NCBI RefSeq assembly: GCF_000243215.1 | Contig: NZ_JH594596.1 | Span: 183,269-247,268 of the forward strand | From: Odoribacter laneus YIT 12061 | Lineage (GTDB): Bacteria; Bacteroidota; Bacteroidia; Bacteroidales; Marinifilaceae | Length of the DNA stretch: 64,000 nt | Direction: 5' to 3' | Shown here: one piece after another, positions 9,303 through 18,307 of the stretch | How the letters are laid out: each line of letters begins with the position of its first letter | Numbering within the stretch: position 1 is the stretch's first letter | The notes under the pieces: generated by a model | What the model saw: only the letters and a program-made list of their open reading frames with translations | Database searches by the model: none | What the model was told of the DNA's origin: nothing | Made by a program: the position numbers and the translations under genes

Positions 9303-10658
9303 TTAATTGGTTTCTTTCATCATCAAAGCAATCCCATCTTCAAGGATTTTCTGGACAGGGGTTTTAGAAGTACAGACAAATTCGCATAGCGCCATGTCTT
9401 CCGGTAAAACCTCGTAAATTCCGAGTTGTTCCATCTTATCGATATCTCCTGCCAGAATCGCTTTTAACAAGTAAACCGGAAGGATATCCATAGGGAACAC
9501 TTTATCATATTGTCCGGAAACGACAAATGCCCGCCGTTCTCCGTGGTAATTGGCATCTAAGGTATAGTGCTTATTCGGACAGAGGAAAGAAGGGAACAAC
9601 CGGGATGCAGAGAATTTGTTGAAACCCGGCGTAGCCCAGCCTAAAAATTCATAAGTATCCCCTTCCGGAATAACGGTAATCTGGTTGGCATAAAAACCGA
9701 GAAACCCCTTGTCGCTTACTTTTGTACCGGTCAGTACATTCCCCGAAATAATCCGCTGGTGAACTTCGTTTTTCAATTTGTCAGCCGTAAAGCAACAGAT
9801 TTGTGCACCTATCATCGTTTTATAATAAGCAGCTTCCTTTACTTCCGAACCGGTTAAAGCAATGGTTTTGCGTGCGTCATAATGCCCTTCTGTAAACAGG
9901 CGGCCGATGATTGCCAAATCTTGTATATTAACCGTCCAAACGTGTTCTCCTTTGTTGATCGGAGAGATATGATTGATTTGGATACCGACATTTCCAGCCG
10001 GGTGAGGACCTTCAAAATACGTAATGTTGACGTTTTTCAGCTGATTGAAAACGGCATTCTGAGGGATACCTTCTTTTACTCCTAAATTTACATTTCCATT
10101 GCAAAGTTTTTGCATACAATCGATACCGGCCTGTAAATTTTTCCCTTCTTCTTTTAATATCCATTCAAAGTCGGGGGCTAAAGGAGCGGTGTCGAATGTG
10201 GAGATAAAGACTGCTTTGGGAGTAATTTCCGGATTGGCTAAAATACCGTAAGGACGTTGTATGATCAATGGCCATGTGCCACTGTCCTGCAGACGGGTGA
10301 TGATCTCTTCCCGACTGAGTTGGTTTACATCGGCTTTCCCGAAATCTCTATAGGTGATTTCGGAATCCGCTTTAATGACAACCTCCAATAATTTTCTTCT
10401 TTCTCCGCGGTTGATAGCTTCGATACAGCCGCTGACAGGTGCCGTAAATTTGATCCCGGGGTTTGCCTTATCGGTAAATAAAGCATCTCCCGCTTTCACT
10501 ACGTCGCCAACCTTGACTGTCAGTTTGGGAGTAAGTGCACGAAAATCCGTAGGTTTCATCGCATAAAGAGTACATTTTCCTCCTGCTTTTACCACTTTTT
10601 CGGCTTCCCCCTTCAACTTAATATCAAGGCCCTTTTTTAATTTGATTACCTTGGACAT
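9303..10658 (-). CDS. nqrA: Na+-translocating NADH:quinone reductase subunit A
   Basis: The 451-residue cytoplasmic subunit, first in the operon. It has a biotinyl/lipoyl-like hammerhead near the N-terminus (KVGDVVKAGDALFTDK, KFTAPVSGCIEAINRGERRK), then the Rossmann-like and SLBB-like parts (ISTFDTAPLAPDF, GPHPAGNVG). The C-terminal VLPEDMALCEFVCTSK block is characteristic and carries two cysteines. It is thought to help form the quinone site with NqrB. Two TAnnTTTG-like elements sit 65-80 nt upstream on the minus strand. Confidence 0.97.
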   Translation of the reverse strand: MSKVIKLKKGLDIKLKGEAEKVVKAGGKCTLYAMKPTDFRALTPKLTVKVGDVVKAGDALFTDKANPGIKFTAPVSGCIEAINRGERRKLLEVVIKADSEITYRDFGKADVNQLSREEIITRLQDSGTWPLIIQRPYGILANPEITPKAVFISTFDTAPLAPDFEWILKEEGKNLQAGIDCMQKLCNGNVNLGVKEGIPQNAVFNQLKNVNITYFEGPHPAGNVGIQINHISPINKGEHVWTVNIQDLAIIGRLFTEGHYDARKTIALTGSEVKEAAYYKTMIGAQICCFTADKLKNEVHQRIISGNVLTGTKVSDKGFLGFYANQITVIPEGDTYEFLGWATPGFNKFSASRLFPSFLCPNKHYTLDANYHGERRAFVVSGQYDKVFPMDILPVYLLKAILAGDIDKMEQLGIYEVLPEDMALCEFVCTSKTPVQKILEDGIALMMKETN

Positions 10659-11091
10659 GTTATAATTATATTAAATAGTTTAATTATTTAAATAACGAAG
10701 TTTAATTTTTCCAAATTAGCCACAAATATACAAACCTATTACGTAATTTTGTCGTTAATTAGATTTTAATTTGCTTCTAAAAAAAAATTTTTTGATTTTG
10801 TGAAAAGAGGGGGGAGAAATCGTTTCCTTTTCCCTTTTTGAAAGAAGTATTCGAAAGTACATTCGTACTTGGGTAAACACTTTGCTGAAGAGAGAGGGAT
10901 CTATCCGGAAGAATCAGATGAGAAGCAGCTTTCCGTCTTTCCCCTTGTAAACATTCGGAAGTTAAAAAAGAAAGTTTTCTGATTTTAAATAGAAATTAGG
11001 ATATTCTGTCAGTAAAAAGTAAAATAGTTTTCTGCAATTTGTCATTTTGGCATAAGTTTTGATAACAAAATAAGGTTAAACAAGATAAAAT
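10659..11091. other. Divergent intergenic region nqrA / META lipoprotein
   Basis: 433 nt without a credible ORF. The left part is AT-rich and carries the nqr promoter candidates. The right end has TTTG (near 11040) followed by a TAAG-TTTTG box ahead of the lipoprotein gene, an approximate plus-strand promoter. A short inverted element, GAAAGTAC-ATTC-GTACTT, lies at about 10854-10871. Nothing else is recognised. Confidence 0.5.
10723..10738 (-). promoter_or_regulatory. Candidate promoter of the nqr operon
   Basis: Two adjacent exact -7 matches on the minus strand: CAAATATA (10723-10730) and CAAACCTA (10731-10738), which read TATATTTG and TAGGTTTG. Neither has a clean TTTG at 19-21 nt. The position, 65-80 nt upstream of nqrA, suits a leader. 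Confidence 0.45.
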
Positions 11092-11511
11092 ATGAAGACA
11101 ATATTATTTTTAATTTTAATAGGACTGGGGGTAACTGCTTGTAACTCTTCCCGAAATATCGTAAAATTGACGGGAGTGAAATGGGTATTGGAAAAGCTGG
11201 ATGGAAAGCCCTTACAAATGAAAGAAAACGGGAATAAGGTTTATATTCATTTCAATGATACGGAAAAGAGGGCAGACGGAATGGCGGGTTGCAATCGTTT
11301 TTTCGGAGGCTATGAATTAGATGGCAAGACTTTGAAATTTTCCCAGATGGGATCTACGCGGATGGCTTGTCCGGATATGGAAGTTGAGTCTGCTTTTTTT
11401 AAAATGCTGGAAAATACAGATCGTTTTGAAATAAAGGACCATACATTATTGTTAATGAATCGAAATCAAGTGCTTGCAGAATTTAAGAGTGAACCTTTAA
11501 AAGAAAAATAG
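11092..11511 (+). CDS. META-domain (HslJ-like) lipoprotein
   Basis: A 139-residue lipoprotein. The signal ends in the lipobox GVTACNSS, so Cys17 would be the lipidated residue. The rest is one META/HslJ domain: LTGVKWVLEKLDGKPL at the start, the signature MAGCNRFFGGYELDG in the middle with the conserved Gly-Cys-Asn, then TRMACPDMEVESAFFKML with the second conserved Cys and the closing LLLMN strand. Members are envelope proteins linked to heat shock or novobiocin resistance in Escherichia coli; the role here is not known. A strong terminator follows, so it is probably monocistronic. Confidence 0.9.
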   Translation: MKTILFLILIGLGVTACNSSRNIVKLTGVKWVLEKLDGKPLQMKENGNKVYIHFNDTEKRADGMAGCNRFFGGYELDGKTLKFSQMGSTRMACPDMEVESAFFKMLENTDRFEIKDHTLLLMNRNQVLAEFKSEPLKEK

Positions 11512-11542
11512 AGGGTAGAATAAGATTTTTCAAAAAAGATTG

Positions 11543-11587
11543 TCCCGGAGTTTTACTTTTAGTTTGAAAGTAAGCTCCGGGATTTTT
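11543..11587 (+). terminator. Terminator after the META lipoprotein gene
   Basis: Stem TCCCGGAG-TTTTACTTT pairing with AAAGTAAG-CTCCGGGA around AGTTTG, followed by ATTTTTG. It lies 31 nt past the stop codon. Confidence 0.85.
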
Positions 11588-11940
11588 GTGGGCTAAAGAG
11601 AAGGATTCCACCAGAATGTCAACTATTTTTATTTGTTATCGTATATGTATCAGTAAGATAAGAGATTTCTCTTCCAATCGGAGGGAGAACCTGAAAAAGG
11701 GAAGGAAACCGGATAAATTTTGTGTTCTTTGTTTTGATTTGGAGAAAGAGACCTTGGATTTTAACATTTAACAAATCTCTTCTAACGTTAAGCTTTGCTA
11801 ATTAAGATTTTATTAGTAATTTATTGGCAAACTTATTGCTTGGAATAAAGTGCAACTGGAAAAATTCGGATAGGATAAAAATGAAATTGTTCTGTTGTGA
11901 AAGGGTGCCAGTCATGTAATTTAATAAAACGGAAAAAAGT
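11588..11940 (+). other. Intergenic region upstream of the HtrA gene
   Basis: 353 nt with no coding signature. A 61-codon open frame here (to 11771) has no family resemblance and no plausible start context. The right half is AT-rich with an imperfect repeat around GCTAATTAAG / TTAGTAATTTATTGGC and should hold the htrA promoter, but no exact -7/-33 pair is seen. Confidence 0.4.
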
Positions 11941-13404
11941 ATGAATGTTACAAAATCATTAGTTAGTTTGATTCTAGGTATTGTCGGCGGTTTTATTGCA
12001 TTCTTTATAGCCAATGAGTGGAAAAGCGAACCGTTGAGGCCGGAAATCCGGCATGAAATTATCGGACCGGGCGTAAAGCAGGTAGCTTATACACCGGATC
12101 ATACCGGTTTGGAAGGCCCGGGAAGTGTGGATTTGAGGGAAGCTGCCAAAAAGACAGTCCCGGGAGTGGTGCATGTTAAAACCATACAAATGGGACGGGA
12201 GTATGTCGGTAATCCTTTTTTGGATTTTTGGTTTGGAAATCGTTCTCAGGAAAGAGAAGTACCAATGAATATGGGTTTTGGTTCTGGCGTAATTATATCA
12301 GATGACGGATATATTATTACCAATAACCATGTTATTCGGGGGAGCGACCGTGTGATTGTGGTGTTGAATGATAAAAAAGAATATGAAGCGAAAATTATAG
12401 GTTCAGATCCGAATACAGACATTGCTTTGTTAAAGATAGATGGCAAGAATTTGCCTTGTGTAGAATATGGTAATTCGGACGATGTGGTATTAGGAGAGTG
12501 GGTGTTGGCTGTCGGGAACCCTTATAATTTAACTTCTACGGTGACGGCGGGTATTATCAGTGCCAAAGGTCGTGAGTTAGGGATGAACCGGGGACAAATG
12601 AATCTGGAGTCGTTTTTGCAGACGGATGCAGCGGTGAATCCGGGGAATAGTGGGGGAGCTCTGGTAAATGCGAGAGGGGAACTGATTGGGATTAATACCG
12701 CCATACAGTCGCCTACAGGAGCTTATTCCGGATATTCTTTTGCCGTACCTGTCAACATTGCCCGTAAAGTGGTGAACGACTTGAAAGATTATGGAAAAGT
12801 ACAACGGGCGGTATTAGGAGTTTATATGCGGGAATTGACGCCGGCGGTGGCAGAGGAGATGAAACTGAAAGAGACGTCGGGTATTTATGTGGAAGATGTG
12901 ATTTCCGGAGGAGCAGCTCAGAAAGGTGGTTTGAAAAAAGGAGATGTCATTCAGGGAATGAACGGTATTGAAATAAAAACAGCACCTGAATTTCATGAGC
13001 AGTTAGGGAAATATCGTCCGGGAAGCGCCGTACAGTTGAAGGTGAAACGAAACGGAGCAGAGAAATTAGTGGAAGTAACCTTACAGAATACATACGGTGA
13101 TACGGCTTTAGGAGTGAAAGAAGAGGGAGATTTATTGGGCATAAAAGTAAGTCCCTTGAGCAAAGAAGACCGTTACCGTTATCGGTTGAACAAAGGCGTG
13201 AAAATTACAGATATCCGGAATGGAAAATTCAAATCCGCTGGTTTAGAAAAAGGTTATATCTTAGTAAAGATTAATAATTCCGTTCTTTATGACGAAGAAG
13301 ATTTGGCGAAAGCCTTGAACAGTGTGACGGACGGGGGTGTTTTTGTTACGGCTGTAAGTCCCCGGGGACGGGTTGAATATTTTGCATTTTCATTGTTAAA
13401 TTAA
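11941..13404 (+). CDS. HtrA/DegP-family periplasmic serine protease with two PDZ domains
   Basis: A 487-residue trypsin-like protease of protein quality control. Residues about 5-24 form an N-terminal hydrophobic anchor or uncleaved signal. The catalytic triad is readable: His130 in ITNNH, Asp160 in NTDIALLKID and Ser237 in NPGNSGGAL. The segment RSQEREVPMNMGFGSGV corresponds to loop LA and the start of the protease core. PDZ1 spans about 275-375 (VLGVYMRELTP, GGLKKGDVI) and PDZ2 about 385-485. Many Bacteroidota call this gene degP, degQ or htrA, and sequence alone does not decide between them. The primary sigma factor gene follows 95 nt downstream. Confidence 0.95.
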   Translation: MNVTKSLVSLILGIVGGFIAFFIANEWKSEPLRPEIRHEIIGPGVKQVAYTPDHTGLEGPGSVDLREAAKKTVPGVVHVKTIQMGREYVGNPFLDFWFGNRSQEREVPMNMGFGSGVIISDDGYIITNNHVIRGSDRVIVVLNDKKEYEAKIIGSDPNTDIALLKIDGKNLPCVEYGNSDDVVLGEWVLAVGNPYNLTSTVTAGIISAKGRELGMNRGQMNLESFLQTDAAVNPGNSGGALVNARGELIGINTAIQSPTGAYSGYSFAVPVNIARKVVNDLKDYGKVQRAVLGVYMRELTPAVAEEMKLKETSGIYVEDVISGGAAQKGGLKKGDVIQGMNGIEIKTAPEFHEQLGKYRPGSAVQLKVKRNGAEKLVEVTLQNTYGDTALGVKEEGDLLGIKVSPLSKEDRYRYRLNKGVKITDIRNGKFKSAGLEKGYILVKINNSVLYDEEDLAKALNSVTDGGVFVTAVSPRGRVEYFAFSLLN

Positions 13405-13460
13405 AAAATGTTAATAAAAAACTTCCGCAATTTTTACATGGGTATCTAAATAAAAAACAT

Positions 13461-13468
13461 TACTTTTG
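13461..13468 (+). promoter_or_regulatory. -7 element of the rpoD promoter
   Basis: TACTTTTG matches TAnnTTTG exactly, 31 nt before the ATG of the primary sigma factor. No TTTG is seen at -33, only TGGG near the expected spacing, so the gene may also be read from htrA. Confidence 0.55.
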
Positions 13469-13499
13469 CAAAATATTTGCGGTGGTATAATAAGATAGT

Positions 13500-14360
13500 A
13501 TGAGACAATTAAAAATTACAAAGTCAATAACGAACAGGGAGAGTGCTTCCCTTGATAAGTATTTGCAGGAGATCGGTAAAGAGGATTTGATTACCGTAGA
13601 GGAGGAAGTAGAATTAGCTCAACGTATTCGTAAAGGGGATCAGCGGGCTTTGGAAAAGTTGACACGTGCTAATTTACGTTTTGTGGTTTCAGTGGCAAAG
13701 CAATACCAGAATCAAGGCCTTAGTCTTCCGGATTTAATCAATGAAGGAAACTTGGGGTTGATTAAAGCGGCAGAGAAATTTGACGAAACCCGTGGATTTA
13801 AATTTATTTCTTATGCTGTTTGGTGGATCCGTCAATCTATTTTGCAAGCTTTGGCCGAGCAATCCCGTATTGTTCGTTTGCCTTTGAACCAAGTCGGTTC
13901 TTTGAATAAGATAAACAAAGCTTTTTCGCGTTTTGAACAGGAAAATGAACGCCGGCCTTCTCCGGAAGAGTTGGCTGATACCTTGGATTTACCGGCTGAA
14001 AAAGTAGCTGATACTTTAAGGGTTTCAGGTCGTCACATCTCTGTAGACGCTCCGTTTGTAGAGGGAGAAGACAATAGTTTGTTGGATGTATTGGTAAATG
14101 ATGATTCCCCTGTAGCCGATCGTACCTTAATTAATGAATCCTTGTCTACAGAAGTGGAACGGGCATTATCTACTTTAACTGAAAGAGAACGTGATATCAT
14201 TAAACTGTTTTTTGGTATTAATACACAGGAGATGACCTTGGAAGAAATTGGTGAAAAATTCGGTTTAACCCGCGAAAGAGTCCGGCAGATTAAAGAAAAA
14301 GCTATCCGTCGGTTACGTCATTCTTCCAGAAGCAAGTTATTGAAAACTTATCTAGGATAA
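13500..14360 (+). CDS. rpoD: Primary RNA polymerase sigma factor (sigma-70/RpoD)
   Basis: The housekeeping sigma factor, 286 residues, the short form usual for Bacteroidota with region 1.1 absent. Region 1.2 is [16 protein letters not shown]. Region 2 contains [17 protein letters not shown] and the -10-binding motif [17 protein letters not shown]. Region 3 is about 145-210, and region 4 ends with [20 protein letters not shown], the -35-reading helix-turn-helix. In this phylum the protein recognises TAnnTTTG/TTTG promoters, which fits the elements seen in the window. A REP palindrome 23 nt after the stop probably serves as its terminator. Confidence 0.97.
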   Translation: MRQLKITKSITNRESASLDKYLQEIGKEDLITVEEEVELAQRIRKGDQRALEKLTRANLRFVVSVAKQYQNQGLSLPDLINEGNLGLIKAAEKFDETRGFKFISYAVWWIRQSILQALAEQSRIVRLPLNQVGSLNKINKAFSRFEQENERRPSPEELADTLDLPAEKVADTLRVSGRHISVDAPFVEGEDNSLLDVLVNDDSPVADRTLINESLSTEVERALSTLTERERDIIKLFFGINTQEMTLEEIGEKFGLTRERVRQIKEKAIRRLRHSSRSKLLKTYLG

Positions 14361-14382
14361 AACCCAAGAGTCGATACAGTGA

Positions 14383-14417
14383 AATTACACATTAGGGACG
14401 TGCCCTTTTGTGTAATT
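14383..14417 (+). repeat. REP palindrome copy 1 (ACGTG orientation)
   Basis: A 35-nt inverted repeat with left arm AATTACACATTAGGG, centre ACGTG and right arm CCCTTTTGTGTAATT; two positions of the right arm differ from the other copies. It is followed by TTTTTTT and lies directly after rpoD, so it can also act as a rho-independent terminator. It belongs to the family found at 36257, 37096, 62270 and 62639. Confidence 0.9.
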
Positions 14418-14585
14418 TTTTTATATTTCAGATTTCCTTTTTTGCCGTATTCTTTCTGTACTATTTTCATTCTAAAGATTTATTTCCTCCTTTTTCTGTC
14501 TTTTTTACAAGCCTACTTCTACTGCTAATAAAATATTTATTTAAAATTCTATTCTTTTCTCCTGAGAAGATATGGATTCTGGTTG
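14418..14585. other. Spacer with possible relic of a REP-bounded unit
   Basis: 168 nt, pyrimidine-rich and non-coding. By eye it shares spaced blocks with the interior of the 62270-62673 unit (ATTTC-CTTTTTT, TTTCATTCTAAA, CTGTCTTT, then TACT-TCTACTGCT), in the same order and on the same side of a REP of the same orientation. Confidence 0.4.
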
Positions 14586-15368
14586 TTAATCTTGTTTTTC
14601 TGTCAGGTATTTCCAGAACCGGGCGGGCATATTTTGCCGGTGCAGTTTGGGGTTCAACCGTTCCCGTATAGCGATGGATTTGAAATACTGTTTCCAGAGC
14701 TGTTGGAATAATTTTTCATCTGCAGCCAGATATTCTTCGGAAAGTTTGCCGTTTTGAAAGGGAGTCGTTTCCGAACTGAAATAAACTTCCGTTACTTCAG
14801 AAAGATCGTAATAATAGCCGTATTTTCGTTTGACATCATAGAGTAACCATTTTTGGTCGGAAAAGCGGTTTTGGAAATGAGGAGTAGTTAAAGGCAAAAC
14901 ATTATAACGAGGTTCAAAAACGGCGAAAAATATATCGTCTGCCGTTTTTTGAAAACGGGTGAATTGTAACAGCCGGTGTTTTTCCTGGTTTACTTTTTTC
15001 CAGATTTGGGAGATTTTCAAAACGTCGGGATCTCCGAAATTGAGTTCTATGGATTGGGGAGAGTCTATATTTTTCCGCATATAACGGAAGAGCAACATAT
15101 CGACATCCGCTAACTCGGACAGCCAGGTAATCGTCAGGAAAGACAAGCCTCCCCGGCTTAGTTTTTTTTGAAGCCCTTGCCAGACCCGTTTGGATTTCTC
15201 TTCGTCTGTATAGACCGGAATCACCCGGTCGTAGAAAAGAGGGAGAGGTTCTTGTTCCGCCCATAAAAGGTCGGGAAATATTTTATAATAATAGGCCTCA
15301 AAGAGAGCTGTCAGGAGCCCTTCAAATGTTTTGTCGTAAGTGAACACCACCATATCAGTCGTCTTCAA
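14586..15368 (-). CDS. TIGR03915/DUF4130-type protein, partner of a radical SAM protein
   Basis: A 260-residue protein matching the family annotated as probable DNA metabolism protein (TIGR03915, DUF4130). It starts MVVFTYDKTFEGLLTALFEAYYYK, after a short lead, and has the conserved region VYFSSETTPFQNGKLSEEYLAADEKLFQ and the C-terminal IRERLNPKLHRQNMPARFWKYL (quoted as landmarks near residues 195-255). Its first 14 nt overlap the end of the radical SAM gene, so the two are translationally coupled. This fits the known constant pairing of TIGR03915 with TIGR03916. The biochemical role is unproven; DNA repair or modification is the usual suggestion. Confidence 0.88.
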   Translation of the reverse strand: MKTTDMVVFTYDKTFEGLLTALFEAYYYKIFPDLLWAEQEPLPLFYDRVIPVYTDEEKSKRVWQGLQKKLSRGGLSFLTITWLSELADVDMLLFRYMRKNIDSPQSIELNFGDPDVLKISQIWKKVNQEKHRLLQFTRFQKTADDIFFAVFEPRYNVLPLTTPHFQNRFSDQKWLLYDVKRKYGYYYDLSEVTEVYFSSETTPFQNGKLSEEYLAADEKLFQQLWKQYFKSIAIRERLNPKLHRQNMPARFWKYLTEKQD

Positions 15369-16623
15369 ACTGTAATTTTAATTGACGGGGATCTTCCCGT
15401 TTCCGCCCTGTGTTTTTATTCGTCAGAATTTTCCTTACCTGATCGGGATGAATTTCCTGTATTGTTTGGTAGGGTAATTCTTGGCAAGTAATAAAATAAC
15501 GGGCTTTTTTCAGGACAATCCCCATTTTTTGTAATTGCTGACTGCCTAATTTGCCGTAACGCCGGGAGACCAAGATGAGTTTGGCGGATTTTACTCCTAT
15601 TCCCGGTACGCGCAGTATCATTTCATAATCGGCTTTGTTGATATCTACCGGAAATTTTTCCGGATGCCGGAGAGCCCAGGCCAGTTTCGGATCTATTTCC
15701 AGATCCAGGTCCGGGTAAGCCTCATTGGCGATCTCCTCAGCTTTAAAATGATAAAAGCGCATCAGCCAGTCTGCCTGATAAAGACGATTTTCCCTGACCA
15801 AAGGGGGTTGTTTTAAAGCCGGTAAACGAGGATCGTATTCGTTTACGGGGACAAATCCTGAATAATAGACTCTTTTCAGAGTAGGTCTTTGATAAAGTGC
15901 GGAGGAAAGGTGGAGGATATCTTTATCTTGGTCCGGACTGGCACCGATAATCATCTGGGTACTTTGGCCGGCAGGTGCAAAACGGGGAACTTTCCGAAAC
16001 TTTTTCCGGTCTTCCAAATTTTCCAGTATCCCCTGTCGGATATAACGCATGGGGGTAAATACGCTTTGAAAATTTTTATCCGGAGCCAGTAATTGCAAAC
16101 TTTGTTCGTTGGGAATTTCTATATTAACACTCAGACGATCGGCGTATAATCCTGCTTCGTTGATTAATTCCCGGCTGGCTCCCGGAATGCTTTTCAGATG
16201 AATATAGCCGTTATAACGATGATTCAGCCGCAACTCTTTTGCTACCCTGACGAGCCGTTCCATAGTATAATCCGGATTGCGGACTACACCTGAACTCAAG
16301 AAAAGACCTTCGATATAATTACGACGATAAAATTCAATCGTCAAATTTACCAATTCAGTTACGGAAAATGTAGCCCGTTTCAGATCATTGCTTCTTCGGT
16401 TGATACAATATGCACAATCGTAGATACAATGATTGGTAAGCATGATTTTTAACAGCGATATGCAACGTCCGTCCTCTGCGAAACTATGGCATATACCCCA
16501 GCCTGTGGCGCTTCCTATTCCGGAAGAGGTATTGCGTCTGGACGTGCCACTGGAGGCACAGGATACATCGTACTTGGCCGATTCCGCCAGTATTTTTAAT
16601 TTCTCTAAAACCGCTTCGTTCAT
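15355..16623 (-). CDS. Radical SAM protein, putative DNA modification/repair (TIGR03916)
   Basis: A 422-residue radical SAM enzyme. The 4Fe-4S/SAM motif is Cys66-x3-Cys70-x2-Cys73 in NHCIYDCAYC. An additional Cys cluster upstream (SCASSGTSRR, GICHSFAEDGRC) is conserved in TIGR03916. Near the C-terminus, ILRVPGIGVKSAKLIL is a helix-hairpin-helix, a non-specific DNA-binding element that supports a nucleic-acid substrate. It is the first gene of a two-gene operon with the TIGR03915 partner. The real substrate is not known. Confidence 0.92.
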   Translation of the reverse strand: MNEAVLEKLKILAESAKYDVSCASSGTSRRNTSSGIGSATGWGICHSFAEDGRCISLLKIMLTNHCIYDCAYCINRRSNDLKRATFSVTELVNLTIEFYRRNYIEGLFLSSGVVRNPDYTMERLVRVAKELRLNHRYNGYIHLKSIPGASRELINEAGLYADRLSVNIEIPNEQSLQLLAPDKNFQSVFTPMRYIRQGILENLEDRKKFRKVPRFAPAGQSTQMIIGASPDQDKDILHLSSALYQRPTLKRVYYSGFVPVNEYDPRLPALKQPPLVRENRLYQADWLMRFYHFKAEEIANEAYPDLDLEIDPKLAWALRHPEKFPVDINKADYEMILRVPGIGVKSAKLILVSRRYGKLGSQQLQKMGIVLKKARYFITCQELPYQTIQEIHPDQVRKILTNKNTGRKREDPRQLKLQFEDD

Positions 16624-16715
16624 GCTATATCAATTCTATCCTTATGCAAAGGAACGAATTAAATTGGAATTCGGAAGTAGAAAAAAGTTAATGATTGAAG
16701 AAAGGAGATTAAATT

Positions 16716-17780
16716 TTATTTTTTAGAAAAGGGGGAGGAGAAAAAGGTCTGATACTCATAAATCAAATTAGGGGTGAAGAGATTTTGGGAAATACCCTCT
16801 TCAATTTCTTGAGGATTCCAGAACCGTCCGGTCTCTACTTCATCGTTGTCGATGTGGATACGGTTGTAACGGATACAAAGGAAGGAGAAAACCAACTCCC
16901 TTTCTCTGGGGCTTTCCCAGGTATAAGAACCCTTAAACCGAACTTCAAAATCTGTTATGCCTAATTCTTCCTGAGCTTCTCTTTTCAATGCTTCTTCAAT
17001 TTTTTCATTTAGTCCGATATGTCCTCCTACAGCGGTATCCCACATTCCCGGTAAAAAATCTTTTTTCATACTTCTTTTTTGCAAAAAGAGTTCGTTTTTT
17101 TCATTTTGTATATGCAGGTGTACTACCGGATGTAAAAGTTTAGATCCCGAGTGGCACAAACTCCGAGGAGCTTTTCCGATGACTTCTCCTTTCTCATTGA
17201 CTAGGGGAAGCCATTCTTCTTTTTTATACTTTTGAATCATAAAATATCGTCGGGCAAATAAAATTCCTATGAATAAGCCGATCAACAAATAGAGAAGGAC
17301 ACCACTGACAAAATTCACCGCTTTTTCATCTGCATAATAGATTGAAAAAAACAAGAGAAGAGTATGGAAAAACAATAAGAAAAACAGCATCCGTACTGTT
17401 ATTTTCATTGCTTGTTGTTGCATCGGAGTAATTTGAAAATTTTTACGGAGGGCAGTGGGAAGAGTGGAACTGATCTCTTTGTGCGAGAAGGCGAGAAACC
17501 CCAGTAAAATACAGATAGCAGCTTCCGTTATTCCGTTTTGTAAATGTTCCGGAAGAGGAGAGGAACTGGTTAAAGTTACGATTGCCGGTATGGCGAGGGC
17601 ACAAGTTATAAACACTATCGTCCAATCGTTGTATCTTTCTTTAAACCGGGTATAAATAAATTCTCCCGATCCCAGTATGCCTAAACAGATTAATCCATTG
17701 GTCGGTTCCAGGCATTCATCTATAATAAAATAAAGAATGAGCAGCAACAGAGAAGGCCACAACTTTTTCAAACTTAGCAT
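16716..17780 (-). CDS. Membrane protein fused to a Nudix hydrolase domain
   Basis: A 354-residue two-part protein. Residues about 5-185 contain roughly six hydrophobic segments. They are followed by a complete Nudix domain at about 190-345. The Nudix box reads GHIGLNEKIEEALKREAQEE then LGI, matching G-x5-E-x7-R-E-U-x-E-E-x-G-U. The domain resembles the IPP-isomerase-like Nudix group (VNEKGEVIGKAPRSLCHSG, LLHPVVHLHI, FLQKRSMKKDFLPGMWDTAVGG). The substrate could be a nucleoside diphosphate derivative or an isoprenoid-type diphosphate. The membrane half has no recognised family. CAAAGGTA at 17843-17850 (minus-strand TACCTTTG) is a good -7 candidate. Confidence 0.85.
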   Translation of the reverse strand: MLSLKKLWPSLLLLILYFIIDECLEPTNGLICLGILGSGEFIYTRFKERYNDWTIVFITCALAIPAIVTLTSSSPLPEHLQNGITEAAICILLGFLAFSHKEISSTLPTALRKNFQITPMQQQAMKITVRMLFFLLFFHTLLLFFSIYYADEKAVNFVSGVLLYLLIGLFIGILFARRYFMIQKYKKEEWLPLVNEKGEVIGKAPRSLCHSGSKLLHPVVHLHIQNEKNELFLQKRSMKKDFLPGMWDTAVGGHIGLNEKIEEALKREAQEELGITDFEVRFKGSYTWESPRERELVFSFLCIRYNRIHIDNDEVETGRFWNPQEIEEGISQNLFTPNLIYEYQTFFSSPFSKK

Positions 17781-18307
17781 GTGATGTCCTAAAATAAAAT
17801 TTTACTGATAAGGAAAAATCTATCTTTTGTTTATCAGACTTTCAAAGGTAAAAAAAATAAGGAGGAGAAAGATATCTTCCCGCTTTAATCTTCTACGGAT
17901 ACTGAAATTTTTGAAACCTGACAAGCGAAGGAAGGAAAATTTATTTTATCTATAATGGAAGGGGTGTTTGACAGGCAGATGGTGTTTAAGATAGGGATAA
18001 AATAAAAGGACGTTCCGTTCTGAAGAAAAATTATAGTATAAACAGAAAAAGGGGTAAATACAAAGAACGGAAGTAAGAAAGTATTTTATCGTATTTTAAA
18101 CTTAGTAAATTCTAATTCATAATTAGAAATGAAGGATATAAGAATAATATCTTATATTTGTTTGATTTTTAGTCTGTGTAGAAAAAGGCTGTTTTTAGCC
18201 ATTTCTTTTTTACGATATATTTCATTGTGAATATTTTACAGATAAACCATACCTGTCTGTTAATGCAGGTAGTTATTTTTTGAAGTGATCATATTATAGC
18301 GAAAAAT
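17781..18307. other. Divergent intergenic region before the PUL regulator
   Basis: 527 nt without ORF. It holds the minus-strand -7 candidate at 17843-17850 and a plus-strand exact -7, TATATTTG, at 18153-18160. The latter would give the regulator gene a leader of about 140 nt. That leader contains short self-complementary stretches (AAAGGCT-GTTTTT-AGCC at about 18185-18201 and ACCTGTCTGTTAATGCAGGT at about 18250-18269), so it may fold. Confidence 0.45.

Noticed and set aside
11586..11771. 61-codon open frame after the META lipoprotein gene
   Set aside because: It begins inside the terminator, has no family resemblance, and its composition is that of random AT-rich DNA.
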